NCBI GenBank assembly: GCA_934045075.1
Contig: OW203725.1
Coordinates: forward strand, 20,036,214-20,100,213
Direction of reading: 5' to 3'
Source of the DNA: Yponomeuta sedellus
Lineage: Eukaryota > Arthropoda > Insecta > Lepidoptera > Yponomeutidae
DNA: 64,000 nt
In this document: piece after piece, positions 11,108 through 20,997 of the stretch
Layout of the letters: each line of letters starts with the position of its first letter
Position numbering within the stretch: the stretch's first letter is position 1
The notes under the pieces: model-generated
Told to the model about the DNA's origin: nothing
The model's input: the letters and a program-made list of their open reading frames with translations, nothing else
The model's database searches: none
Position numbers and translations under genes: made by a program

Positions 11108-11236
11108 ACATAATTAAAACTGTTTTTATACGGATTGTCATCCGGGACCACGGCACCTGAAAAAGTGCCGAAACGTTGGAAAATTGTAAAAATGTAATAA
11201 ACGAGCATAAATCCGTATAAAAACAGTTTTAATTAT
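11108..11236. mobile_element. Short TIR element with 'cgaaacgttgg' core
   Basis: 129 bp with 27 bp perfect inverted termini. The left one begins 'cataattaaaactg' and ends 'tatacggat'; the right one is its complement. The interior carries 'gggaccacggcacctg' and 'gtgccgaaacgttgg', with a small hairpin (ggcac/gtgcc). A related copy lies at 17440-18010, interrupted by a SINE. Classed as MITE-like; the interior also recalls Penelope-type terminal repeats. Confidence 0.65.
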
Positions 11237-11442
11237 GTGTTTCATGTTATAACAGAAATATACTCCAATCTAAGTAACACGCAAGTTTCCCGATTGTCAA
11301 TATTTCCTTATCTCAAATATGGCGTAGTTAGAAGTATGTAGTATTGCGCAATAAGCGTTAGATGACTGACGTCATTGCGCAGGTCAGTGCCTCGCGACAC
11401 GGTCAATAAGATAGGTAACAGTTTTTGCACTAACAGAGACGA

Positions 11443-11513
11443 GCACTGCTGGTGTAGTGGTATCATGCAAGATTCCCATTCTTGCGACCCGGGTTCGATT
11501 CCCGGGCAGTGCA
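11443..11513 (+). tRNA. tRNA-Gly-CCC: tRNA-Gly (anticodon CCC)
   Basis: 71 nt cloverleaf with all arms visible. The 7 bp acceptor stem is GCACTGC pairing GCAGTGC, with A as discriminator base. Box A reads 'tggtgtagtgg'. The anticodon stem CAAGA/TCTTG encloses the loop TTCCCAT, giving anticodon CCC. The T arm is 'ccgggttcgattcccgg', a perfect box B. A T run begins at 11519, a suitable Pol III terminator. It has no attached SINE body or tail, unlike the tRNA-like heads elsewhere in the window, so it is probably a functional gene decoding GGG. It lies alone, on the plus strand, just left of the piggyBac remnant. Confidence 0.93.
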
Positions 11514-11525
11514 TGCACGTTTTTT
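11514..11525 (+). terminator. Pol III terminator of tRNA-Gly
   Basis: A run of T begins six bases after the tRNA 3' end, with a second T-rich run behind it. This is the normal eukaryotic Pol III stop. Confidence 0.75.
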
Positions 11526-11973
11526 CTCTTTTTGTTTTTTTTTCTACGCTTATTTTTTTCCATTGTCATCTTGACGGTTCTGGAATGAATTTGGTATGTC
11601 ATTGGCATCGAAGGAATGATCAATGGGCATGAGAACCGAACTGAAGCAATGTGTCCGATGTCCGAGCGCCAACATTCCAGTTTATTAACACATTGAATGC
11701 CAACATTTGTATGGAGTCCAATCCCGGTTCCCACAATACAAAGTCAATACGAGTATACTCGTAGTTGGCAACCGTTAAATACTTTTTTAAACAGGATGCC
11801 GATCCTACGAGTATACTTGTATACGACTTAACTCGTATCTTGGCGTCTTGTATAAAAAATCCATCTACCCTTCATTTTATAAATAAAATAATAACTTTTC
11901 TACACTGTTCATCCTATTAGTATTGCCCTTATCTAGTCGCAGAATACATATTTCGATAAGGTACATAATTAAA

Positions 11974-12918
11974 ATGTCCTATTTACGTCCTCGTCGTACT
12001 TTATCACGCTCAGTAATCATAGAAGACCTAGAGAACACATCATCAAGTAATGGTGAGGATTTTTCCGCTGGTTCAGGAGATGACTATGCTCTACAAGTGG
12101 GTGAGGATTCTATTAGTTCTCCTTCGTCTTTTGTGTCAGACATCACCGACGCAGATGAAGATATTCTACTTCAAGAAGGCCCATCATGTGACTCAGAAAC
12201 GATTTGGAACTATCAATCTGCTGCGCCTCAAAAGTTCAGCTTCACTGAAAACTTTGGCTTGAAAGTGAATGTTATGTATTATTTTCAAGTGAATTCATAG
12301 ACATGCTAGTAAGGCAAACTAGTAAACACGCTGCGGAAACTCTCGTACAATGTCACAACTTTCAAGATTTCGATAGTGGAAACAGACTAATCGTCAAGAA
12401 ATGCGAAAACTATTAGGCATGCTACTTTATATGGGCATAAATCAACAACCTACAATAGCACACTATTGGTCAACCTCCAAGCTGTAAAAAACTTACCACT
12501 ATTTTGAGTAGAAATAGGTTACAGATTTTACTCCGCGTTTTACACTTTGCTGATAATGAATCACAAACCGACGGTGATCGCTTTCATAAAATTAGACTTG
12601 CATTAGATAATTCCAATGATTTGATGGCACGAATTTATTACCCGAACAAAAGTCTCAGTATAGAACCACATTCAGCAAGAAACTCCTGGCCCAAGAACAT
12701 CTAATGAAGAACATTCATTAGATGTTCTTCCTTGATATCATTCCTTGATAAAATTTCCACCGTCCGAAAAAAGGGCTGATCCGCCAAAGCCTTGTTGTGT
12801 CTGTACTAAAAATAAAAAACGTAAAGCCTACTGCTGTGAAGTTTGCCCTGGCAATCCAGCTTTGTGCGTTGTCAACTGTCTCAAAGTATATCACACTAAT
12901 CCTGTGTACAATAATTAA
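11974..12918 (+). pseudogene. piggyBac-type transposase remnant
   Basis: Recognisable pieces appear in order. First comes an acidic N-terminus starting MSYLRPRRTLSR with serine- and aspartate-rich segments, typical of the family. Next is the conserved segment 'MSRNRLQILLRVLHFADNES' and 'FHKIRLALDNSNDLMARIYY' (12504-12704). Last is a cysteine-rich C-terminal finger, 'CCVCTKNKKRKAYCCEVC' with a later 'CVVNCLKVYHT', ending at TAA 12916-12918. The central catalytic DDD region is absent. Several stops interrupt the frame (around 12298, 12412 and 12485), and the deletion junction carries an inverted repeat (12693-12729). It is inactive. Confidence 0.88.
12693..12729. repeat. Perfect 16 bp hairpin in the piggyBac deletion junction
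   Basis: 'aagaacatctaatgaa' is followed after five bases by its exact complement 'ttcattagatgttctt'. It lies where the transposase loses its catalytic core, suggesting a template-switch deletion. Confidence 0.8.
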
Positions 12919-13153
12919 TAGATTTGGTTTTTATTTATGTAGGTATATTTTTTCTGTCAATAAAGAATCCTACTCACACTGTTGGTTTTATTTGTTCTAA
13001 GGTGCCAATCTATAGTCGAAAATCATTGACAGGGCGCCAACGAGCATAGTTTCAATACAATATCCCACTGAACACCTACGACCATACTCGTAGTTGGCAC
13101 CTGTGCTATTCCTCCCCTACGAGTTAACTCGTATTTGGCAGTCAATGTGTTAA

Positions 13154-13593
13154 GAATGGAAGCCACTCATGGGAATGGTCCACAATAAATTGGGGGCATG
13201 TTTTCAGAATTCCCCAATTTTGTCTGACTCAAAGTCTCACCTTGAGAGTTTCGGTCCTTTTTTTATGCTGTAAATTTGATCGATTCTTTGTAAATCGACG
13301 ACGAATCTCAAATACAAATCATGACGTATTTGAGATTTCACTTGAAATCATCATGATTCAGTCGCTAAGCTCACTAATGATGTTCTTTTTACTGAAATTA
13401 GTCATCTTCAAGATGCTCTCGGGAAAACCATATAGAAAGACAGAACTAATGCCCAAAGTAAGTTGACCTCTCCTTCTCTCGTCGTGGTTTTCGTATTGCA
13501 AACAAATTATTCTATTTTATAGGTCATTTAACTTATGCTTCGCTTAAAGACTCAGCATTACAAGTAACCGCTTTATTAGATGAGTAATCCTTG
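13154..13593. other. Unique sequence, nothing recognised
   Basis: Short open frame near 13242-13466 without motifs. A partial direct duplication ('acaaatcatgacgtatttgag') is visible near 13310-13340. Confidence 0.4.
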
Positions 13594-13730
13594 GTAAGGC
13601 CCGCCACTGCCTTACAATCCTCCACCAACCCGGACTTGGCCCCCGTAGTGGAGTATGGCCTACCCTTCCTGCGATGCCGGAAAAGACCCGTGCTTCAGCA
13701 GTGGGGACATAAATATAAGGGTGGATAGCA
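13594..13730 (+). repeat. 5S-derived SINE, 3' fragment
   Basis: Body and 3' end only: 'aaggcccgccactgccttac', 'ccaccaacccggacttgg', 'cagcagtggggacata'. The head is missing. Confidence 0.7.
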
Positions 13731-13784
13731 AATCCGTGGTAGGATTTGATTCCTTTCTTAGATTGTATTTGAGATTAATTACGA

Positions 13785-13862
13785 GCGGCGGTGGCACAGT
13801 GGGAAGTACAATGAATTCAGAAGAGTGAAACCCAGGTACGATTCCAGTGCGGTCATACCCTA
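13785..13862 (+). repeat. tRNA-like SINE head
   Basis: 'cggtggcacagtgggaagt' fits box A and 'ggtacgattccagt' fits box B, spaced as in a tRNA. It is retroposon-derived and decayed, and no clear body follows. Confidence 0.4.
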
Positions 13863-13931
13863 ATGACTTTGTTTTCTAAGTTATGTAGGTACATTTGTGA
13901 AGTTACAATAGCAATTCCACTCGCTAAAGTG

Positions 13932-14070
13932 ATGGAAAATATCATGAGGCGACCTGAATGTCTGAGCTGTTCAAATACCTCTGCGCTTGAAATTGAAAAT
14001 CCGCGGCGGGCACTCGTGGTAATTAAGCCCATACTGTCTCTATGTCCCTGCAGGGGGACGGTTATAGGCT
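13932..14070 (-). repeat. Dispersed repeat L
   Basis: Reverse-orientation copy: 'gaaaatccgcggcgggca', then 'taattaagcccatactgtct', then 'cagggggacggttatagg'. Confidence 0.6.
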
Positions 14071-14279
14071 ACGTAAAAAAAATATGACTTAAAACCTACC
14101 AGAATGGATTCGCATTACAATAACTATGCTAACCAGTTCACGGAATCAAGTGAAGCCTTTATAACCGACCGAATTATTGGGAAAATGAAAAAATAACACA
14201 TCAAGTGCGAATCGGAATCACGCACAGAGAGTTCCGTGCCACTTCACTTTTATTTGAATTTTTTTTTTGTTTCCTTAGA

Positions 14280-14478
14280 TTGACTCGCGCTTTTCAGGGT
14301 TCCGTGACTAAATAAGAAAACAAAACCCTAAACTGGATAACTCTGTTGTCCGTCCGTTCGACCAGGACTGTTTATCTCGGAAACGTTTAAGGATATTGAG
14401 TTGAAATTAAAACCGTATACCTACCCAGGTCTATAGTCCCTTGAAGTTGTGGTAAGAATCAAACTTTCTAAGTTGACA
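14280..14478 (+). repeat. Dispersed 'ggttccgtacc' repeat
   Basis: Contains 'cagggttccgtgactaaat', 'tccgtccgttcga', 'atctcggaaacg' and 'gttgaaattaaaacc'. The same order in reverse complement is found at 2050-2178. Confidence 0.5.
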
Positions 14479-14479
14479 T

Positions 14480-14564
14480 AAAAACTAAGCATCGACTGAT
14501 GCTTAGTTTTTGTTGGCAAGTCGGCTGAATTGGCAAAAACTAAGTAGTTTTTGCCAATTCAGCC
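14480..14564. repeat. Two adjacent perfect hairpins
   Basis: Hairpin 1 (14480-14511): 'aaaaactaagcatc' and its exact complement with a 4-base loop. Hairpin 2 (14523-14564): 'ggctgaattggcaaaaacta' and its exact complement with a 2-base loop. Both contain 'aaaaacta', so one may have been templated from the other. Confidence 0.85.
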
Positions 14565-14608
14565 AATAAACTAAGCAACATAGCAATTTTATCGCAAAAA
14601 TATATATA

Positions 14609-15333
14609 TACCATAAATATAACGTCCAACTAACAACAGTTGGACCGGCCGTCCCCAGGCATACGATCTGCCTGGCGGGAAATTTCCCTTTATAGTGGAA
14701 GAGCACGATCACCCGCTCTTCCCTATAGTGGTGACCCCTGACAGAACATTGTCAACCTTCCTTCGCTCTCGCAGCACCCCACATACATTCGTCTCAAAGC
14801 AAGGCCAGCAATCTTCCCTCTCACTTCATCAGTTCCACTACAGTCAACGCACCGACTACTGGGACTGATGGTGATCTTTCTCCAACCCCTCGGCACGGCA
14901 GCCACACAGCAACAGCACACGTTGCCAGTGGTACAGCAGCCTTCACCGGTTCCTACCACATGCGCGGGCCCCACGGTACTGTCGCCGGTGAAGTGACTGT
15001 TAGCCGCCGAACACCCTCAACCGCTAGTCGACTCACTGACTCAGCGTCACCTGGCACTTGCAGGCTTTAGAGCACAGACTTCGATTCCTATCAGACCTAG
15101 CTATGCGTAGCTACGGTCTTGAAGGGGAGTGATGTGGCGAGCACATGTCAACTCTGCGCGTGCACTACGAACTCCAACATTCCTGCATCGCGCAATCAAA
15201 GTGTTTCAATGACATACCATAAATATAACGTCCGACTAACAAAAGTTGGACCGGCCGTCCCTAGGCATACAATCTGCCTGGCGGGAAATTTCCCTTTATA
15301 ATGGAAGAGCACGATCACCCGCTCTTCCCTATA
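14609..15333 (+). mobile_element. TRIM-like LTR element, copy 1 (5' LTR truncated)
   Basis: The partial 5' LTR (14609-14727) and complete 3' LTR (15133-15333, 201 bp, starting 'tgtggcgagcacatgtca' and ending 'cgctcttccctata') flank a ~405 bp interior. The interior begins 'gtggtgacccctgac', a plausible primer-binding site. A purine tract 'gaaggggagtga' lies immediately before the 3' LTR. No gag or pol coding is present. It is nearly identical to 49134-49944 apart from the truncation. Confidence 0.85.
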
Positions 15334-15464
15334 GACTGTTTCACATCATTAACATTCATTAGTTGTTGATTTGGCGTAAAAATATGTTTGGTAAAATTGC
15401 CATAACTATAAGCGATGAAGTCCAGGCCTACTGCTTATTCGTTTCCAAACAAGTTTTGATTCAA

Positions 15465-15815
15465 AATTCAAATCATTTTATTTCAACGTAAAGAATTTAC
15501 ATTCTGTTTGCTGAATGTCAATGTAAAATGTAAGCCGCCGCCTTCGTGTCGTATTGTAGCGGAGAAAAAGGCAGCGGAAAAAAAAACTCCACTCTGACCA
15601 TCTTTTCTCAAATCTTCTTAAAACCAAATACATCAGTTGCCATTATGTAAACCTAATAAGATTTCATGATTGCCATTAACAACCCTAAATGCTAAAGCAT
15701 TAGTCAAATGTCTCACAATAATAGGGGAAAAACATAAGTGCTGCGGCCAGACACACGAACAGCACTCGTTCACGAGCATAACGCAGTGCTCAGCCATCAC
15801 CAGTCTCAACCAAAT
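15465..15815 (-). repeat. LINE 3' UTR fragment (same family as 37622-39692)
   Basis: Reverse complement of 39310-39690: 'ttcaaatcattttatttcaa', 'acattctgtttgctgaatgt', 'ggagaaaaaggcagcgg', 'cgaacagcactcgttcacga'. It ends with part of the (TTTGAA)n tail. It is a 5'-truncated dead copy with no coding region. Confidence 0.85.
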
Positions 15816-16340
15816 TTTTTTTCTAGTCACAGATTAACTAATCTGTGAGTATTAATAAACATTCTGCAATAAAAAATAAAAGAATAATTGAAAACTACCA
15901 GCTGTAATCAATAACGTATTGTGGTATCAATTAGTGCGCATTTAAAACGCTCATTGGCACGCATGGTAAACGTTTACGATGCTTTGTTCTTTCTCTCATG
16001 TTTACGGTATCACAGTGGGACACATGCAAGGGTTTAGCCTTTAACTCCGAAGGTCGTACTGCAAATACAAAAATCTTTATTTCTCCATCCACAAATTAGT
16101 TGAAAAATAGCAGTGGTACAATATGGTGCAATAAAAGCGATTTGTGGACAGACTGGGTACCAAACTAGATCAGAGATCTGTAGGTTCCCCTTTGAATTTT
16201 GGCCTAACAAAACGGATTTTACTGAACTGAAGTGACTCAGGCACCAAAGAGGTCTCGGTCGCAGTGCTGTGCAAAGCAATCAGAATTTATTTAATGCTAT
16301 AAACGAAACCAGGGGTTAAACCAAATATGGGATGTTTTAG
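15816..16340. other. Unique sequence, nothing recognised
   Basis: Short open frames without domains. No repeat shared within the window. Confidence 0.4.
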
Positions 16341-16500
16341 CAAAGAAAAAAAAGTACCCGGAACCAGCGTGCGTGTATGCAACGACTTATGAACGTTGAT
16401 GAAGTGAAAGGGATCTGTCAGGATCGTGGCAAGTGGCAGTCCCTGGTATCCGCCTACCCCTCTGGGATACAGGCGTGAGGTTATGTTATGCTTCATTCAT
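16341..16500 (+). repeat. Dispersed repeat S ('ggatcgtggcaagtggcagt')
   Basis: Contains 'gtacccggaaccagcgtg', 'atgaacgttgatgaag', 'ggatcgtggcaagtggcagt', 'cctctgggatacaggcgtga'. Other copies are at 42515-42665 (minus), 44735-44825, 50428-50515 and 51097-51165. Probably a retroelement 3' end. Confidence 0.6.
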
Positions 16501-16813
16501 ATTAAGAGAAGATAAGCTTTAAAACAATCCAACATCTAAATCCAATGTTTACTGTGAGGTTTGTTATGTTATGTAAACTGAACTAACCTGCTGCGGTTCG
16601 CCAGAACATATGTCGTGGGTTTGAGACCGCCGTACTGAACTTGTTCAAATGGACTCAGTCAGGGCACTTCCATCTTTGTGATGTCCTTCCTTGCAATTTT
16701 GTACAATTTTGTGGCTCATTATACCATATGAAATATCCACAGTGTGGTACCCACTATGTGTGACACGTATTACGTCTCATATATATATGGCAGAGCTAAG
16801 TAAAAGTATTCCG

Positions 16814-17076
16814 TCGTCGTCGTCGTCGTCAGGCTATACTAGTCCACTGCTGGACATAGCCCTCCCCTAAAGAGCGCCACGTTGTGCTATCACAAGGGGT
16901 AATGCCCATAATCCCCACGCTGGGCATGCGGGTTGGGGATCGCAGTTCGTTGGAATTGTACTGCAGGGGGCGCTGCTGCCCACCCCCCGGTTTGTGTCCC
17001 TTAGTCGCCTTTTACGACACCCGCGGGAAGAATTGGGTTGGTGCTATTCTCTAGGCCGACACCACACAGCACACAC
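16814..17076 (-). mobile_element. RTE-type LINE 3' end with 12 bp TSD
   Basis: Flanked by a perfect 12 bp repeat 'aaaagtattccg' (16802-16813 and 17077-17088). On the minus strand it ends 'tgtccagcagtggactagta', 'tagcctga' and a (GAC)n tail, the terminus common in lepidopteran RTE elements. It is severely 5'-truncated and has no coding left. Confidence 0.8.
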
Positions 17077-17439
17077 AAAAGTATTCCGCTTTCGCATATA
17101 CTTCAAAAAGTACATAAGACGCTTGTTACCATAGTACACGGCCTCGTAATTTGGTACCAGACAAGTACTGTAACGATACTGCTTTATAGTAGCTGGCCGG
17201 CGTAGCCGTCTAGGCAGAGTTTAAATTATTTGAAGAATGTCGTGACGTTTTGTTTACGTTCAAGTCGTGTTGAGACTCGCAGCTAGGCTAGGGTTTCGAT
17301 ATAGAAAAGATAAAAGAATGAAAGTATTACTTTAATTCAGAGTTTTAAAAAGTAGTGCGCTACGGTACCAAACTAATGTGATTGTGATTGAGAAAGTATT
17401 GTTATTACGCAATCTACCCAATTATAACAACGCAGTTAT

Positions 17440-18010
17440 TTTCTAAGGTTAACACGAGCAGTAGACATAATTAAAACTATACTATTTTTATTTTTAATGC
17501 ACTAACCCGTGCTAAGGACAAATTTAAAAACCTATTTAGAGGCTAAAAATTTCACCCATGCCGGGATTCGAACCCGCAACCTCTGGCTATCCGTGCCAGC
17601 GCTCTACCAATTGAGCCAAAGGGCGACTCACCGGCATCAGTGAAATTTCGAACCTCTACACTATTCTCTGTATTACGTACAGGCAGCGACATCTGGCTTA
17701 AGCAAATTGCATCACTTACAGCCCCGACTACCTACTTTGCAGTTAGGTTTTACATCGGAACGATATCACTGTACCCAAATGATTATACTATTTTTATTTT
17801 TAATGCACTAACCCGTGCTAAGGACAAATTTAAAAACCTATTTAGAGGCTAAAAATTTCACCCATGCCGGGATTTTTTTAGCCTCGAAATAGGTTTTTAA
17901 ATAATTAAAACTGTTTTAATACGGATTTGTGCTCGTTTATTAATTTTTTTTACAATTTTCCAACGATTCGGCGCTTTTTCAGGTGCCGTGGTCCCGGATG
18001 ACGCAGTATA
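17440..18010 (-). mobile_element. Second copy of the 11108-11236 TIR element, split by a SINE
   Basis: Left flank and terminus 'taaggttaacacgagcag', 'cataattaaaact' (to 17478). After the SINE it resumes 'ataattaaaactg', 'tacggat', 'ttttccaacgattcggcg', 'gtgccgtggtcccggatga'. The core is the reverse complement of the first copy's core, so the central part is inverted relative to it. Confidence 0.65.
17479..17900 (-). mobile_element. Palindromic tRNA-Ile-like retroposon, copy b (1.3 units)
   Basis: 422 bp flanked by 12 bp repeats 'ataattaaaact' (17467-17478 and 17901-17912). On the sense (minus) strand it reads as follows. A short inverted stub comes first. The 3' end of one unit follows ('tagcctctaaataggttttt', 'ccttagcacgggttagtgca', A-rich). 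This joins directly to a complete second unit with leader 'tataatcatttgggtacag', tRNA-like head 'ggtagagcgctggcacggat' and the same tail. It is thus a head-to-tail composite. Confidence 0.85.
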
Positions 18011-18056
18011 AATTAGGAAACGCGGCCCAGCATGTGACTAATTCGGAGAGACGTCC

Positions 18057-18200
18057 ACAAATCAAAATAATTATCAACGCAATTTTCATTCTGTTTGTTA
18101 AAAAAGTTAACTAGAAATGTTAGACGCTGCTTTCGGAGTTGTAGAGGAGAAAAAATACTGTGTTTCTCAAATCATCCTAAGTACAATAGATTATTTAGCA
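18057..18200 (-). repeat. Decayed LINE 3' UTR fragment
   Basis: Weak but collinear match to 15480-15640: 'tcattctgtttgttaa', 'cgctgctttcgg', 'gtagaggagaaaaa', 'tttctcaaatcatcctaa'. An older copy of the LINE at 37622-39692. Confidence 0.5.
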
Positions 18201-19158
18201 CGAGTACCAAGACTGCAGTCGTTCTGTTTTAATAAATTTTGAGCTTTTACTGTGTTCACAATCGGTAACTTTAAAAGCTTATTGTAAAGCAAATCGTTAA
18301 CGAATGAACACACGCGTAAAATGTACGCGGTGCAGTAAGCTTTTTAATTAGCTCGGTATTGAAAAGAAACTTCCCGCATGTGTTGAAACTTTTAATTGTT
18401 GAAGCAATTGTTTCAAAAGATTGTGTGAATTATTTCATATTTTACAGGTTTCAAACACATTCATTGGAATGAGCATCAGAAATTTGTAGAAATCTCCCAA
18501 TTATTTCGTGATAGCCGTGGCGTAATCACATCACCTGTAGTATGGTTTGAAAATTTTGAATATATAAATAACATACAAGAGAGTTGCACGAGACCACGCA
18601 GGACAAACTGAAAAAAATGCGGTGACCATAGCAAAAACGTAAAAATAAAATAGAAAGGTCAACGCAGCCGTTGGCCCTTGTTGCGTCTCTTATAGGTCCT
18701 GACTGAAAATTAGCGCTACAGCCCAATGTGGTGCAATACCTTGTAATGTTGTTTATCTCTGATAATTAATAGAAACTGGAACGACTTTAATTGTGGCTTT
18801 ATTTGTAGATTAGTATTATTAACAATAAAACAGAAAACTGGATAAAAACGGATAAGCAAGTAAATTAGTCAGATTTGATCGAAGGGTAAAATTGTAGTGA
18901 TGAAAAATGAGGGAAATCCAAAAATGTGTGACGTAATTTAAATATTTGAAAATGATAGATAGAAAAAGAAATAAAAATGGTGTAAAGAGGTTTGCACCGT
19001 TACAACCTGAAGCATGATTATGCTGAGTCCGAGTACCTTTTTATTGCCATAGCACATTACACACTGTCTATCATAATTGTAGGAATGTTTGTACCTACAA
19101 CCTCACAGGGAAATTCTTAATGTTACGTTTTATTATATTGTTACTATCAATATTGTTG
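18201..19158. other. AT-rich intergenic sequence
   Basis: No gene seen. The motif 'tgtaaagaggtttgcacc' near 18980 recurs near 60810, so at least one further low-copy repeat is present. Confidence 0.4.
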
Positions 19159-19170
19159 TTAGCATGCTAT

Positions 19171-19484
19171 CGATATCAACCTTTGTACGTCCCCACTGCT
19201 GGGACACGGGTCTCTTCCTGCATCGCAGGAAAGCTAGGCCATACTCCACCACGGGGACCAAGTCCCGGTTGGTGGAGGATTGTAAGACAGTGGCGGGCCT
19301 TACTGTTAGAAGTTATCAAGCCCATAAGGCCTGTGACATGGCTTAACGACTGCCATTAGATGACAGCCGGCACCTACCAACGGCTTAACGTGCCTTGCGG
19401 ACCTCGGAAAAATGCCACTAGCGGTAGTGACGGGACGGTCACCCATCCTGTACCTGACTGTGGTTGTTGTTGCTTAACTCTTGC
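19171..19484 (-). mobile_element. 5S-derived SINE with 12 bp TSD
   Basis: Flanked by the perfect repeat 'ttagcatgctat' (19159-19170 and 19485-19496). On the minus strand it begins within the 5S-like head at 'gagttaagcaacaacaac', continues through 'caggatgggtgaccgtcccg' and ends in 'gggacgtacaaaggttgata'. The target-site duplication shows that the unit moves by retroposition. Confidence 0.85.
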
Positions 19485-19496
19485 TTAGCATGCTAT

Positions 19497-19995
19497 TATA
19501 CGTTTTAATTGTAATTGTATATCTTGGTGTGTCGTAGAAATTTAATAAAATTATTATCTATCTGTCTATTAAGTGAAGACTTCTTCGGAGTAAGTTCGTG
19601 TATGTACTAGGAATACCTAAGTCTGTTGTGAAAAATTTGATTCTATTTATCCGGATCCTGGGCGAACGAACTCGCGGCCCCAGCTGGTATTACCTACTCT
19701 ATAAAAATTGACAAAACATATCGTTTTACTTTAAATCACTCCTTTTCTAGCAGCTGTCAAATTATTCTCTTTTTTTTCTACGCGCGTCGTTATATTTTTT
19801 ATTTATTTATTTATTTATACCAAAAAAACTTAACGCTAACATTACAGGGAGCCCCTGTTGCGGTAGCAAGTTCCAAAAATATACTTATACTTATGTGTTT
19901 ATTAACCTATTAACAAAATGGTAGAAAAATATCTATTTACTGTAACACAACATAAAAAGAGTAGCTCTTGTGAATTCGCTCAGTCGCAACACATT
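19497..19995. other. AT-rich sequence, nothing recognised
   Basis: Contains a short (TTTA)n tract near 19796-19816. No gene. Confidence 0.4.
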
Positions 19996-19997
19996 AC

Positions 19998-20205
19998 GAC
20001 GGCCTATGTGGCGCAGCGGTAGCGCATCTGCCTACCATGCAAGAGGTCCCGGGATCGAGCCCCGTCTGGGGACAAAAAAAAAACCAGGTCTTGGATGTTT
20101 ACATGTTTGTCATGTCGTTGTTTCTGGTTCCCACGACACATGGTATCCTAGAGTGGGGCCAGAAGCAATGTATGTGCCTTTATGTAAATGTTATGTTATG
20201 TAAAA
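19998..20205 (+). repeat. tRNA-derived SINE, family 2
   Basis: The tRNA-like head has box A 'tggcgcagcggtagcgc' and box B 'gggatcgagccccgt', followed by an A-run. The body has 'gtttacatgtttgtcatgtc', 'tggttcccacgacacatggt', 'agaagcaatgtatgtgcc' and ends in 'atgttatgttatgtaaa'. Minus-strand copies lie at 53147-53255 and 63851-64000. Confidence 0.7.
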
Positions 20206-20388
20206 AATGTTATTAGGTTTTCTCATCAAGTGAGCGGGTTGAACAAGCTAGTGAGTGATCGTATCGAGGTATCTATCGCATATCGATACCGACAATGGCA
20301 TCTCAATCTTGCTGAGTAGCCAACATAGTCCAGTCATTATAATACATTTGGAAATGCATATGAACCGAAGGGGACAATTACGTGGGGA

Positions 20389-20845
20389 ACAAAGATTTCC
20401 TACGTGCATTTTTCGCCATCTTGAAAAATGTTTTAAAGTCAAAGAACTATCAATTATATCAACTACTTCGAAAAAATACTTTCGTATTGGATATAACGTG
20501 GGGGCAGGGAAGCTTAACAAAGATTTCCTACGTGCATTTTTCGCCATCTTGAAAAATGTTTTAAAAACTTATTTAGCGGCTAAAAATTCCACCCATGCCG
20601 GGATTCAAACCCGCAACCTCTGGCTATCCGTGCCAGCGCTCTTTCCAACTGAGCTAATGGGCGACTCACCGGCATCAGTGAAATTTCGAACCTCTTTACA
20701 ATATTCTCTGTATTACGTACAGGTTTTTAAAATAGATTTTTAAAATTGTCCTTAGCACGGGTTAGTGCATTAAAAATAATATAATCAAATGTTTTAAAGT
20801 CAAAGATTATAACAACCAATTCGAACAAATACTTTCGTAAACACT
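20389..20845. repeat. ~130 bp tandem duplication, second copy interrupted
   Basis: 'aacaaagatttcctacgtgc' through 'gaaaaatgttttaaa' and 'caaatactttcg' is present twice in direct orientation (from about 20389 and about 20517). The second copy is split by a retroposon at 20566-20786. Confidence 0.8.
20566..20786 (+). mobile_element. Palindromic tRNA-Ile-like retroposon, copy c
   Basis: 221 bp flanked by 'aaatgttttaaa' (20554-20565 and 20787-20798). The upstream tandem copy gives the empty-site sequence. The left part reads the tRNA-like head on the minus strand ('cgggattcaaacccgcaac', 'ccagcgctctttccaactga'). After 'ctgtattacgtacag' the strand switches and only the 3' tail is present in plus sense ('ttgtccttagcacgggttag', 'tgcattaaaaataatataat'). 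Confidence 0.88.
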
Positions 20846-20858
20846 CCACATTAAGTAT

Positions 20859-20997
20859 GGGCCTGTTTCCGAATTGAGAATTTCACCAATTAAATACTTA
20901 AGGAACGTTCTGTCTCGCTCTTAGCTGAGAAATTCATAGAGACAGCACTACAGTTAAGTATTTACTTAGCAAAATTCTCAATTCAGAAACTAGCCCT
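20859..20997. mobile_element. MITE, family 2, copy 1
   Basis: About 140 bp with imperfect inverted ends: 'gggcctgtttccgaattgag' and the complement of 'ctcaattcagaaactagccc'. Copies at 40828-40968 and 56003-56140 share 'ttctgtc.cgctctt' and 'agcactac.gttaa'. Confidence 0.7.

Larger units (their letters stand above)
11689..13149 (+). mobile_element. Internally deleted piggyBac-like transposon
   Basis: 1,461 bp bounded by TTAA on both sides (11685-11688 and 13150-13153), the diagnostic piggyBac target site. The termini are inverted: 'cacattgaatgccaa' at left and the complement of 'cacattgactgccaa' at right. Subterminal copies of 'actcgtagttggca' and 'cctacgagt' occur near both ends in opposite orientation, probably transposase-binding sites. 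Autonomous piggyBac elements are usually about 2.3-2.5 kb, so roughly a third is missing. Confidence 0.92.

Noticed and set aside
11140..11180. Active hammerhead ribozyme
   Set aside because: CUGA and GAAAC blocks are present but the CUGANGA core and stem I/III pairing are not intact, so only a remnant is suggested.
14723..14974. Minus-strand cysteine-rich frame in the TRIM interior (also 49330-49587)
   Set aside because: Present in both copies simply because the elements are nearly identical. It runs opposite to the element's transcription and lacks gag or finger spacing.
19998..20072. Functional tRNA gene
   Set aside because: The tRNA-like head is followed by an A-run and a dispersed SINE body shared with other copies.
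20255..20743. 162-codon plus-strand open frame
   Set aside because: It runs through a tandem duplication and into the tRNA-like retroposon, so it is not a real protein.
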